A stretch of DNA of 64,000 nucleotides from Cellulomonas persica. GTDB lineage: Bacteria; Actinomycetota; Actinomycetes; Actinomycetales; Cellulomonadaceae. The stretch is from the NCBI RefSeq assembly GCF_007989825.1, contig NZ_BJUA01000004.1, positions 1-64,000 of the forward strand. The letters are read 5' to 3'. Numbering within the stretch: the stretch's first letter is position 1; every line of letters begins with the position of its first letter. Below, piece after piece: positions 33,054-40,950 of the stretch. The notes beneath the pieces are model-generated. The model saw only the letters and a program-made list of their open reading frames with translations, was not told the origin of the DNA and searched no databases. The position numbers and the translations under genes were made by a program.

Positions 33054-34574
33054 ATGACCAGCAACGACGCTGACCACGGACCCAACGCGCAGGACGGGAC
33101 GGCCGCCGGCGACCGCCCGGTGCTGCCGCGCAGCACACCCGAGGAGCAGGGGATCGACCCGCGCGGCGTCGCGGCGCTCGTCGACGCGCTCGCGCGCGGC
33201 TTGCCCGAGCAGGAGCTGCGCTCGCTCGTCGTCGTGCGGCACGGGCACGTCGTGGTCGAGGGCGCCCGTGCTCCGTACGCGACCGACCGCCTGCACGCGC
33301 TGTACTCCTTGAGCAAGACGTTCACGGCGACCGCGGTCGGACTCGCCGTGGCCGAGGGTCGGCTGGGGCTCGACGACGCGGTCGTCGACCTCGTGCCCGA
33401 CGAGGTCCCCACGAGCGGGCTGTCCGACGACGAGCGCGTACGGCTCGGGCGGCTGACCGTCCGCCACCTGCTGACGATGCGCTCGGGTCACGAGGTCGAA
33501 CCGGAGATCTTCCCGTCCCGGCGGTGGGTCGCCGCGTTCCTCGCGGCGCCGCTCGCGCACGAGCCGGGCACGCACTTCCTCTACAACACCTCGGCGACCT
33601 ACGTGCTCGCGGCGCTCGTCGAGCGGGCGGTGGGCTGCGGCCTGCTCGACTACCTGCGCCCGCGGGTGCTCGACCCGCTCGGGTTCGGCCCGGCCACGTG
33701 GGAGGTCTCGCCCGAGGGTCACGCCGTGGGCGGGTTCGGGCTCTCGGCGGCGCCCCGGGATATCGCGGCGTTCGGTGAGCTCCTGCTGCGGGACGGCGTC
33801 TGGCGCGGGCGGCGGCTGCTGCCGGAGGGCTGGGTCGCGCTCGCGACGCAGGCGCACGTCCCGCCGGGCACCGCCCCTGGCGACGAGCGCAGCGACTGGG
33901 CGCAGGGCTACGGATTCCAGATGTGGCGCTCGCGGCACGGTGTCCGCGGCGACGGCGCGTTCGGGCAGTTCTGCCTGGTGCTGCCCGAGCAGGACGTGGT
34001 CGTCGCGATGTCGTCGGCGGTGCGCGACATGCAGGCCCCGCTCGACGCGGTGTGGGAGCACCTGCTGCCCGCATGCGGTGACGCGCCGCTCCCGCCGGAC
34101 GACGAGGGACGCGCCGAGCTGGACCGTGCGTTCGCGGACCTGCAGGTGACGTGGCCGCAGGGTGACGCGACGTCGCCCGTGGCGGCGCGGCTCGACGGGC
34201 GACGGGTCGTGTTCGACCCGAACCCGCTCGGTGTCACGCACGCCACCGTCACGTTCGGCGACGAGCACGACCGCCTCGAGCTGCGTCACGAGGGAGAGTC
34301 GGTCGCGCTCGTCGTCGGGCACGACGAGCCGGCGCTCGGGGTGGTGCCGCCGCGCTACCCCGGCATGCCCGGACCGGAGCCCGTCCTCGCGCACGCGGTG
34401 TGGACGGCGCGCGACGAGTACGTCGTGACGGTCCGTGCGCTCGAGGACACCCCGGTGCTCACGGTGACCGCGAAGGTGACGGGCGACCTGGTGGAGGTGA
34501 CGCCGCGGGTCAACGTGTCGTTCGGACCCACCGAGCTGCCGGCCCTGCGGGGTGTGCTGGCCGACCGCACCTGA
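33054..34574 (+). CDS. Serine hydrolase, beta-lactamase/class C PBP fold
   Basis: 506 residues. The catalytic SxxK is in ALYSLSKTFTATAVG (near residue 85) and the YxN tyrosine motif in FLYNTSATYVLAALV. GQFCLVLPEQDVVVAMSS corresponds to the third active-site strand. There is no signal peptide, so it is likely cytoplasmic, as are many esterases or peptidases of this fold. The last 130 residues form an extra beta-rich domain (VAARLDGRRVVFDPNPLGV and VTVRALEDTPVLTVTAKV). The substrate is unknown. Confidence 0.85.
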   Translation: MTSNDADHGPNAQDGTAAGDRPVLPRSTPEEQGIDPRGVAALVDALARGLPEQELRSLVVVRHGHVVVEGARAPYATDRLHALYSLSKTFTATAVGLAVAEGRLGLDDAVVDLVPDEVPTSGLSDDERVRLGRLTVRHLLTMRSGHEVEPEIFPSRRWVAAFLAAPLAHEPGTHFLYNTSATYVLAALVERAVGCGLLDYLRPRVLDPLGFGPATWEVSPEGHAVGGFGLSAAPRDIAAFGELLLRDGVWRGRRLLPEGWVALATQAHVPPGTAPGDERSDWAQGYGFQMWRSRHGVRGDGAFGQFCLVLPEQDVVVAMSSAVRDMQAPLDAVWEHLLPACGDAPLPPDDEGRAELDRAFADLQVTWPQGDATSPVAARLDGRRVVFDPNPLGVTHATVTFGDEHDRLELRHEGESVALVVGHDEPALGVVPPRYPGMPGPEPVLAHAVWTARDEYVVTVRALEDTPVLTVTAKVTGDLVEVTPRVNVSFGPTELPALRGVLADRT

Positions 34575-34616
34575 CGGCTCCGGTGGCCGTGGCGCACCTG
34601 CGGCCGTCGCGACTGA

Positions 34617-34622
34617 CAGGAT
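34617..34622 (+). promoter_or_regulatory. Leaderless -10-like element CAGGAT for gntK
   Basis: CAGGAT, then 7 nt, then ATG at 34630. It sets the gluconokinase start against the earlier in-frame codon at 34552. Confidence 0.45.
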
Positions 34623-34629
34623 TGCGGCC

Positions 34630-35142
34630 ATGCAGCACCTGGTCGTGATGGGGGTCGCCGGCTCCGGCAAGACGACGGTCGCGCTCCTGCTCGCGGAGCG
34701 GCTCGGCTGGACGTTCGCGGAGGCGGACGACTTCCACCCCGAGGCGAACGTCGCGCTCATGGCGGCGGGCACACCGCTGACCGACGAGGACCGCGCGCCG
34801 TGGCTCGCGTCGATCGCGCAGTGGATCTCGCAGCGGGACGCCGAGGGCGTGAGCACGGTCGTCACGTGCTCGGCGCTGCGCCGCGCCTATCGCGACGTGC
34901 TGCGCGGCGCGGCGGGCGACGTGCGGTTCGTGCACCTCGCGGGGGATCCCGAGGTCATCGCGATGCGCATGGCGGCGCGCACCGACCACTTCATGCCGAC
35001 GTCGCTGCTGCCGTCGCAGCTCGCGACGCTCGAGCCGCTGGAGGCCGACGAGGCCGGGGTCGTCGTCCCGATCGGGCCGCCGCCCGCGCAGGTCGTCGAC
35101 GAGGCGCTGCACGCGTTGGGGCTGGACGCGGACGGAGCCTGA
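34630..35142 (+). CDS. gntK: Gluconokinase
   Basis: 170 residues. P-loop VMGVAGSGKTTVA, the gluconate-kinase signature ADDFHPEANVALMAAGTPLT, TCSALRRAYRDVLRG and DHFMPTSLLPSQLATLEP are all diagnostic. It phosphorylates gluconate to 6-phosphogluconate. No gluconate permease is adjacent, so it may serve imported or internally formed gluconate. The palindrome 25 bp after the stop may end its transcript. Confidence 0.94.
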   Translation: MQHLVVMGVAGSGKTTVALLLAERLGWTFAEADDFHPEANVALMAAGTPLTDEDRAPWLASIAQWISQRDAEGVSTVVTCSALRRAYRDVLRGAAGDVRFVHLAGDPEVIAMRMAARTDHFMPTSLLPSQLATLEPLEADEAGVVVPIGPPPAQVVDEALHALGLDADGA

Positions 35143-35579
35143 GCCCGCCATACGGACGTGCGCCGGACGTGCGACACGTGTCGCACGGCGTGTCGCGGGG
35201 CGTTTCACTGCAGTCGAGGAATCGCTGTCTCATTCGGCGTGCGTCGCATTGACCCTATTTGCCCGAACCTCTAGCGTTCGGGGTGCGCTCGACGGCGAGA
35301 GCGCGTCCAGGCGGGCATGGTCTCGGTGGCCGGTCGCCTTCACGATCGTCCGTGCTGATCAGTCGTGATGCGCGGGACGAGCGTGGGGCGGATCAGGTTC
35401 CAAGCGATGGGGCGTGCGTCGAGTGCGGTTTATTTGACACGCGCACAATTGCCTCGATGTTCGTCGGCACGACGACCGGGGCAGGTTATGGGAATACACC
35501 ACATGCCATTCTTCGCACGACCTTGCGGCGCCGGCGCATTACGCGCGCCTTTCCCTCCGCGCGGCGCGGACGTGCCCGC
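35143..35579. other. Intergenic region upstream of the ABC exporter gene, AT-richer
   Basis: 437 bp with no convincing gene. It contains the 20-bp palindrome at 35168-35187 and an inverted repeat CCCGAAC-CTCTAGC-GTTCGGG at 35262-35282 that embeds a TAGCGT -10-like hexamer. TTGACA at 35434-35439 has no good -10 at 16-18 nt. The right half (35400-35510) is clearly less GC-rich than the surroundings, with TTTATTTGACA and GGTTATGGGAATAC. Confidence 0.5.
35168..35187. promoter_or_regulatory. Perfect 20-bp palindrome
   Basis: CGTGCGACACGTGTCGCACG reads the same on both strands without a loop. It lies between gntK and the ABC gene. With no loop and no poly-T it is more like an operator than a terminator; the half-site GTGCGACAC is partly echoed by GGCGTGTCGC just downstream. 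Confidence 0.6.
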
Positions 35580-37364
35580 ATGACCGCGGTCCAGGAGGCC
35601 CAGGCCCAGCCAGTCGTCGCTCCGCCGACGCCCGCGACGAGCCGGCGTGCGACCCTCGTCGACCTGTTCCGGTTCGTCGGGGTGCAGCGCGGGTTCGTCG
35701 GCGTCGTGCTCGGGCTCGGCGTCCTGACCGCGGCGACGACGCTCGCCCAGCCTGCGCTCGTCGGGCGCGTGCTCGAGCTCGTCGCGGACGGGGAGCCGGT
35801 CGGACGGCTGCTGGTCGTGCTCGCGGCCGTCGTCGTCGGTGGGGGAGTGCTCAGCGGCGTGCAGCACTACCTGGTGCAGCGGACCGCGGAGGGTGCGGTG
35901 CGGGCGTCGCGGCGCAGGCTCGTCGCGCACCTGCTGCGGCTGCCGGTCGCAGAGATCGACCGTCGTCGCACGGGAGACCTCGTGGCGCGCGTCGCCAACG
36001 ACACGAGCGTGGTGCGGTCCGCGCTCACGCAGGGCTTCGTCGAGAGCATCGCGGGGGTGTTCACGCTCCTCGGCGCGATGATCGCCATGCTGCTGCTCGA
36101 CCCGATGCTGCTGCTCGTCGCGTTCGTCGTCGCGCTCGTGGCGGTGGCGTGCGTCGCCGCGGTCACGCAGCAGCTCGAGCGTTCGAGCCACGGGCTGCAG
36201 CGCGCGGTCGGCGAGCTCGGCACCGCGACCGACCGTGCGCTGCGCAGCGTGCGGACGGTGCGCGCCGCGAATGCGACGGAGAACGAGACGGCGCGCGTCG
36301 TCAGTCGCGTCGACCACGCGTGGAAGGTCGGCCTCGACGTCGCCTGGGTCACCGCGCTCGTCTCACCCCTGTCGAGCATCGCGACGCAGGTGTGCTTCCT
36401 CGCCGTGCTGGGCCTCGGTGGCTGGCGCGTCGCGACCGACCACCTGACGGTCGCCGAGCTCGTGCAGTTCATCCTGTACCTGTTCCTGCTGATCCTGCCG
36501 CTGGGCCGGATCGTCGGGACCGTCGGTGCGGTCGGCGAGGCGCTGGGCGGGCTCTCGCGCATCGGTGAGGTGCTCGACGTCCCGGAGGAGGACGAGGGCG
36601 CGACCAGGCTCGCGTTCGCGGGAGCCCGGCCGAACCCGGACCTGGCGCTCGTGCTCGAGAACGTCTCGTTCCGCTACGACGACGGCCCCGCCGTCCTCGA
36701 CCGGCTCACGTTCGCGGTCCGACGAGGGCAGCGCGTCGCGGTCGTCGGGCCGTCGGGCGCCGGCAAGAGCACCCTGCTCAACGTGCTCGTGCGGCTGTAC
36801 GACCCGGTCGCGGGCGTCGTGAAGGTCGATGGCCAGGACGTGCGGGAGCGCACCCGCTCGCAGGTGCGCGCCGGCGTCGGCTACGTCGAGCAGGACGCCC
36901 CGGTGCTCGCCGGCACGCTGCGCGACAACCTCACGCTCGCAGTCCCCGCGACCGACGCCGAGTGCCGCACCGCGCTCGCCGACGTGAACCTGCTCGACGT
37001 GCTGGACCGGTCACCGGACGGGCTGGACGCGCAGGTCGGCGAGGGCGGCGTGATGCTCTCGGGCGGCGAGCGTCAGCGCCTCGCGCTCGCCCGCGCGCTG
37101 CTGGCCCGGCCGACGACGCTGCTGCTCGACGAGTCCACGTCGCACCTCGACGGGCTCAACGAGGCGCGTGTGCGGGACCTCATCGACAGCCAGTCCGCGG
37201 GATGCACGCTCGTCGTCGTCGCGCACCGCCTGTCGACGGTCGTCGACAGCGACGTGATCCTCGTGATGGACCGCGGACGCCTGGTCGCCCAAGGCACGCA
37301 CGAGGAGCTGCTGCGCACGTCGCGGCTCTACCGCGAGCTCGCGCGCACCCAGCTCGTGCGCTGA
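35580..37364 (+). CDS. ABC exporter, fused membrane and ATPase domains
   Basis: 594 residues. Six membrane spans (about 40-330), then an ATPase domain with Walker A VVGPSGAGKSTLL, signature LSGGERQRLALARALL, Walker B TLLLDES and the switch histidine in VVAHRLS. Such half-transporters act as dimers and export lipids, peptides or drugs. The ATG at 35580 starts the coding-biased part; the open frame upstream runs through AT-rich intergenic DNA. A tandem repeat derived from the gene's last bases follows the stop. Confidence 0.9.
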   Translation: MTAVQEAQAQPVVAPPTPATSRRATLVDLFRFVGVQRGFVGVVLGLGVLTAATTLAQPALVGRVLELVADGEPVGRLLVVLAAVVVGGGVLSGVQHYLVQRTAEGAVRASRRRLVAHLLRLPVAEIDRRRTGDLVARVANDTSVVRSALTQGFVESIAGVFTLLGAMIAMLLLDPMLLLVAFVVALVAVACVAAVTQQLERSSHGLQRAVGELGTATDRALRSVRTVRAANATENETARVVSRVDHAWKVGLDVAWVTALVSPLSSIATQVCFLAVLGLGGWRVATDHLTVAELVQFILYLFLLILPLGRIVGTVGAVGEALGGLSRIGEVLDVPEEDEGATRLAFAGARPNPDLALVLENVSFRYDDGPAVLDRLTFAVRRGQRVAVVGPSGAGKSTLLNVLVRLYDPVAGVVKVDGQDVRERTRSQVRAGVGYVEQDAPVLAGTLRDNLTLAVPATDAECRTALADVNLLDVLDRSPDGLDAQVGEGGVMLSGGERQRLALARALLARPTTLLLDESTSHLDGLNEARVRDLIDSQSAGCTLVVVAHRLSTVVDSDVILVMDRGRLVAQGTHEELLRTSRLYRELARTQLVR

Positions 37365-37428
37365 CCGGCCTCGTGTGCTGACCGGCCTCGTGCGCTGAGC
37401 GGCCTCTGGTGCTGACCGGCGTCGTGCG
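37361..37428 (+). repeat. 17-bp tandem repeat, four imperfect copies, starting at the ABC gene stop
   Basis: The unit CTGACCGGCCTCGTGCG occurs at 37361, 37378, 37395 and 37412 with one to five changes per copy. The first unit includes the stop codon, and the preceding CTCGTGCG matches the unit end, so the array arose from the end of the gene. It ends 25 bp before the convergent LacI gene. Confidence 0.8.
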
Positions 37429-37452
37429 CTCACGCGCGTCGGGCCGGTCCGC

Positions 37453-38565
37453 TCAGGCGGCAGGTGGGGTCGTGCTGCTGCGGACGACGAGCTCGGTCGC
37501 GAGGTCGATCCGCAGGTTCGCAGGGCGCGCACCCCCGGCGATCTCGAGCAGCATGCGCGCCGCGGTCGCGGCCATGTCCGCGAGCGGCTGCCGCACGGTC
37601 GTCAGACCGGGCTGGACCCACTCGGTGACGGGCAGGTCGTCGTAACCGACCACCGACACGTCCTCGGGCACCCGCAGTCCCAGCTCGCGGGCCGCGCGGA
37701 TCACGCCGAGCGCCTGGAAGTCGGCGCCCGCGAAGATCGCGGTCGGGCGGTCGGGGCGGCTGAGCAGCTCGTGCCCGTGCTCGTACCCGCCGTCGACGAA
37801 GAAGTTGCCCCATCGGACCAGGTCGGCGTCGTACGCGAGCCCGGCCTCGTCGAGCGCGGACCGGTAGCCGTCGACGCGTGCGCGCGAGCACAGCACGTCC
37901 CGCGGGCCCGACACCACGCCGATGCGCCGGTGGCCGAGCTGCAGCAGGTGCCGGGTCGCCGCGAGGCCGCCCGCCCAGTTCTGCGAGCCGACGACCGGCA
38001 CGCCCGCGGGCTGCTCACCTGCGGTGTCGACCACCACGAACGGGATCGAACGGCTCTTGAGCTGCGCCTGCTGCGCCGCGTCGAGCTCGGACAGCACGAA
38101 GATCACACCGCGCGGCCGGCGGGCCAGCACGTCGTCGAGCCACTCCTGCGGCGGACGGTGCTCACCGCCGAGCTCGGACAGGACCACGCCCACCCGCGCG
38201 GGGCCGGCGACTGTCTCGACACCCTTGATGATCTGCAGCGCCCAGGGCGAGTCCAGCTCGTGGAAGACCAGCTCGATGAGCCCGGACCCGGTGCCGGACG
38301 CCGACCGCCGACGCCGGTAGCCGTGGCGCTCGATGACTTCCTCGACGCGCGCACGCGTCGCGGCGGCGACGTCGGACCGGCCGTTGAGCACCTTGGAGAC
38401 CGTGGGGACGGAGACACCGGCCTCGGCGGCGATCGCGGCGATCGTGGTCTGCGATCCGCGTCCGCCACCGTCGGCGTCGTGGGTCGGGCTCGTGGCACTC
38501 ATGCCGTGTGCGGGCGTCACGACGTCCACGTCGGCGTACGGGCCGTCCTGCCCGGTCGTCGTCAT
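37453..38565 (-). CDS. LacI-family transcriptional regulator
   Basis: 370 residues. An unusual 38-residue N-terminal extension precedes the helix-turn-helix (TTIAAIAAEAGVSVPTVSKV then LNGRSDV), followed by a periplasmic-binding-protein-like effector domain (GVVSGPRDVLCSRARVDGY, VPEDVSVVGYDDLPVTEW, TTVRQPLADMAATAARMLL). AGGAGG ribosome site before the ATG at 38565. It probably responds to a plant-polysaccharide sugar, but no transporter or glycosidase is adjacent, so the target is unknown. Confidence 0.9.
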   Translation of the reverse strand: MTTTGQDGPYADVDVVTPAHGMSATSPTHDADGGGRGSQTTIAAIAAEAGVSVPTVSKVLNGRSDVAAATRARVEEVIERHGYRRRRSASGTGSGLIELVFHELDSPWALQIIKGVETVAGPARVGVVLSELGGEHRPPQEWLDDVLARRPRGVIFVLSELDAAQQAQLKSRSIPFVVVDTAGEQPAGVPVVGSQNWAGGLAATRHLLQLGHRRIGVVSGPRDVLCSRARVDGYRSALDEAGLAYDADLVRWGNFFVDGGYEHGHELLSRPDRPTAIFAGADFQALGVIRAARELGLRVPEDVSVVGYDDLPVTEWVQPGLTTVRQPLADMAATAARMLLEIAGGARPANLRIDLATELVVRSSTTPPAA

Positions 38566-38663
38566 GTGGTCCTCCTGTGTCCGGGGCGACGGTAGCACCG
38601 CACGACGAGCCGCCGGAGGGGGCTCGCGGAGCGGTCACGGACTCGAGGGGCGGGTCGGCCTGC

Positions 38664-38669
38664 GAGGAT
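38664..38669 (+). promoter_or_regulatory. Leaderless -10-like element GAGGAT for trmL
   Basis: GAGGAT, then GGGCGC, then GTG at 38676; no ribosome site. Confidence 0.4.
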
Positions 38670-38675
38670 GGGCGC

Positions 38676-39137
38676 GTGCTCCACCTGGTCTACTTCGAGC
38701 CGCGCATCCCCGGGAACACGGGCAGCGCGATCCGCCTGGCAGCCGGCACCGGTTCGACCCTGCACCTCGTCGAGCCGCTCGGGTTCGACCTGAGCGAGGC
38801 GAAGCTGCGGCGGGCCGGTCTGGACTACCACGACCTCGCGCACGTCGTCGTGCACCCGGACCTGGAGGCGCTGCTGGCCGCGCTGCCCGGGCGCGTGCTC
38901 GCGTTCACGACGAGCGCGCCCCGCTGGTACACGGAGATCGAGTACCGCGACGACGACGTGCTGCTGTTCGGCCCCGAGCCGACCGGGCTGCCGCCCGAGG
39001 TGCTCGCGCACCCGCGGGTCGTGCAGCAGCTGCGCATCCCGATGCTCGCGGGACGTCGGTCCATGAACCTGACCAACGCCGCGTCGGTCGCCACGTACGA
39101 GGCGTGGCGCCAGCTCGGCTTTCCCGGCGGGGCGTGA
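38676..39137 (+). CDS. trmL: tRNA (cytidine/uridine 34-2'-O)-methyltransferase TrmL
   Basis: 153 residues, the usual minimal SPOUT length. Motifs: VYFEPRIPGNTGSAIRLAAG at the N-terminus, LLFGPEPTGLP, and the C-terminal knot IPMLAGRRSMNLTNAASVA. It methylates the wobble ribose of certain leucine tRNAs. The stop overlaps the IclR start by one base (TGATG). Confidence 0.93.
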   Translation: MLHLVYFEPRIPGNTGSAIRLAAGTGSTLHLVEPLGFDLSEAKLRRAGLDYHDLAHVVVHPDLEALLAALPGRVLAFTTSAPRWYTEIEYRDDDVLLFGPEPTGLPPEVLAHPRVVQQLRIPMLAGRRSMNLTNAASVATYEAWRQLGFPGGA

Positions 39138-39889
39138 TGGCGGACTCGTCGCCCATCGAGAGCGTCGACCGCGCGCTGCAGGCGCTCGCGCTGCTCGCAG
39201 ACGCGGGCCCGCGCGGGCTCGTCCTCGCCGAGGTCGCCGCGCGCCTCGACATCCACAAGACGACGGCGCACCGCACCCTGGCCGCGCTGCGGTACCGCGA
39301 CTTCGTCACGCAGGACGCCACCACCGGTGCGTACGCACTGGGTGGTGCGGCGATCGCGCTGGGGGAGTCGTACCTGGCCGGCGACAACCTCTCCGTGTCG
39401 CTGCACCCGGCCCTCGTCGCACTCTCACGGGACGTCGCCGAGCTCGTGCACCTGGGCGTGCTCGTCGGCACCGAGATCGTCTACCTCGACAAGGTCGAGC
39501 CCGCCCGGGCCGTGCGCGTGTGGTCGCAGGTGGGCCGCGCGATCCCCGCGGTGCGCACCGCGATGGGCCGGGCGCTGCTGGCGTTCCGCGGCATCGACCG
39601 CGCGCAGCTCGCGGGGTACGCGCCCGCGGCGGACGTCGACCGGGTGTGGGTCGAGCTCGAACGTGCGCGGACGCTGGGCCGAGCCGTCGAGGACCAGGAG
39701 AACGAGCCGGGTATCGGGTGCGTGGCGGTCCCCGTCCTGCGGGGCGACGTCCCCGTGGCGGCCGTGAGCGTGACCGCGCCGGTCGAGCGCCTGGACGACG
39801 AGCGCGTCGCGGAGATCCACCGCCGCATGCTCGCGACCCTCCCGCCCCTCCTCCCCCCGACCCTCCACCTCCCCACCGCCCACCCCTGA
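39137..39889 (+). CDS. IclR-family transcriptional regulator
   Basis: 250 residues. Winged helix (RGLVLAEVAARLDIHKTTAH then RTLAALRYRDFV) and IclR effector domain (ELVHLGVLVGTEIVYLDKV, AIPAVRTAMGRALLAF, PGIGCVAVPVLRG). In relatives this type controls KDG/KDPG metabolism and aromatic or glyoxylate pathways. Its position upstream of eda and kdgK, with a TTGCG-N5-CGCAA dyad between, suggests that it regulates them. The last 15 residues are proline/leucine-rich. Confidence 0.9.
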   Translation: MADSSPIESVDRALQALALLADAGPRGLVLAEVAARLDIHKTTAHRTLAALRYRDFVTQDATTGAYALGGAAIALGESYLAGDNLSVSLHPALVALSRDVAELVHLGVLVGTEIVYLDKVEPARAVRVWSQVGRAIPAVRTAMGRALLAFRGIDRAQLAGYAPAADVDRVWVELERARTLGRAVEDQENEPGIGCVAVPVLRGDVPVAAVSVTAPVERLDDERVAEIHRRMLATLPPLLPPTLHLPTAHP

Positions 39890-40206
39890 CCCCCACCCCC
39901 GCCACGAGACCCTGAAGCCCCGCACCCCGTCGACGTCCGACGCCCGCCCACGCCCCCGCAGCCCGCACCCGAACTGCCCACCTGCCCGGCACCGGGCCGG
40001 TCACCGAACGCCCGCCACCTGACTCGCTCGCACCCACCGCGCCGCCCCACGCGAGTCCCCGGCCCGTTGCGTGCAGGGATGAAGGCAGGTTGGGCACGCG
40101 TGGCGTGCACGTCGGCTGCATCCATCCCTGCGTCGAGCGGTGGCGGGGCGAGAGGCGCCGCGTGCGGCGGGGGGTGTGGACCGGCGGTACGGGCCATGCG
40201 AGGATG
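39890..40206. other. C-rich intergenic sequence
   Basis: About 320 bp, strongly cytosine-biased on the plus strand at the left end (CCCCCACCCCCGCC) and without a coding-biased frame. There is no terminator hairpin of note. It ends at the operator-like repeats before eda. Confidence 0.5.
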
Positions 40207-40242
40207 TTGCGGGTAGCGATATGCACATTGCGGCTAGCGCAA
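40207..40242 (+). promoter_or_regulatory. Paired operator-like sites upstream of eda
   Basis: TTGCGGGTAGCG (40207-40218) and TTGCGGCTAGCG (40228-40239) are direct repeats spaced 21 bp apart, two helical turns. The second extends to the perfect dyad TTGCG-GCTAG-CGCAA (40228-40242). The site ends one base before the GGAGG ribosome site of eda. The neighbouring IclR protein is the natural candidate to bind. Confidence 0.6.
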
Positions 40243-40252
40243 CGGAGGTCCG

Positions 40253-40897
40253 GTGGGAGCGCTCGACGAGCTGGCGCAGCATCGGCTCGTGCCCGTCGTC
40301 GTGATCGACGACGCCGCCGACGCCCCGACCCTGGGTGCGGCGCTCGTCGCCGGCGGGCTGCCGGTCGCCGAGATCACGTTCCGGACTCGCGCAGCAGCCG
40401 ACGCGATCCGGGCCCTCGCGGACCGGGGCGACGTGCTCGTCGGCGCCGGAACCGTGCTCACCACGGCGCAGGTCGACGTGGCGGTGGCGGCCGGTGCGCA
40501 GTTCGTCGTGTCGCCGGGGACGAGTCCGGCGGTCGTCGAGCGGTGCCACGAGCACGGGGTCGCGGTGCTGCCGGGGGCGGTGACCGCGAGCGAGGTGCAG
40601 ACCGCGATCGAGCTCGGCCTGGACGCCGTCAAGTTCTTCCCCGCGGGCACCAGCGGCGGGGCTGCGGCGATCGAGGCCCTCGCGGCGCCGTTCGCCGACA
40701 TGCGCTTCGTCCCGACCGGCGGGGTCGGCCCGGCGAACCTGGCGCAGTACCTCGCGCTGCCGGCCGTCGCGGCAGTCGGTGGCTCCTGGATGGTGCCGCG
40801 CGACCTCGTCGGCGACCGCGCCCACGACGCGCTGCGCACGCTCGTCGTCGACGCGGTCGCCCTGGCCGACCACCTCCGCCCGCTCGCCCGCACGTGA
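40253..40897 (+). CDS. eda: KDPG/KHG aldolase
   Basis: 214 residues. The Schiff-base lysine is in LDAVKFFPAGTSGG, with supporting motifs LPVAEITFRTRAAADAI, VGAGTVLT, FVVSPGTS and FVPTGGVG. It cleaves 2-keto-3-deoxy-6-phosphogluconate to pyruvate and glyceraldehyde 3-phosphate. GTG start with GGAGG 4 nt upstream. It is followed by kdgK after 53 bp, so the pair converts KDG to central intermediates. Confidence 0.95.
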   Translation: MGALDELAQHRLVPVVVIDDAADAPTLGAALVAGGLPVAEITFRTRAAADAIRALADRGDVLVGAGTVLTTAQVDVAVAAGAQFVVSPGTSPAVVERCHEHGVAVLPGAVTASEVQTAIELGLDAVKFFPAGTSGGAAAIEALAAPFADMRFVPTGGVGPANLAQYLALPAVAAVGGSWMVPRDLVGDRAHDALRTLVVDAVALADHLRPLART

Positions 40898-40950
40898 CAG
40901 GCAGGCCCACGCGGGCGCTCGCCAGGATCGACCGACACCGGAAGTAGGAC

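Noticed and set aside
35434..35439. Consensus -35 hexamer TTGACA
   Set aside because: No acceptable -10 hexamer at 16-18 nt; listed only as a note in the intergenic feature.
40254..40267. TGGGAGCGCTC, similar to the CebR/CelR operator TGGGAGCGCTCCCA
   Set aside because: Only 11 of 14 bases match, and it consists of the first codons of eda (GTG GGA GCG CTC), so it is likely coincidental.
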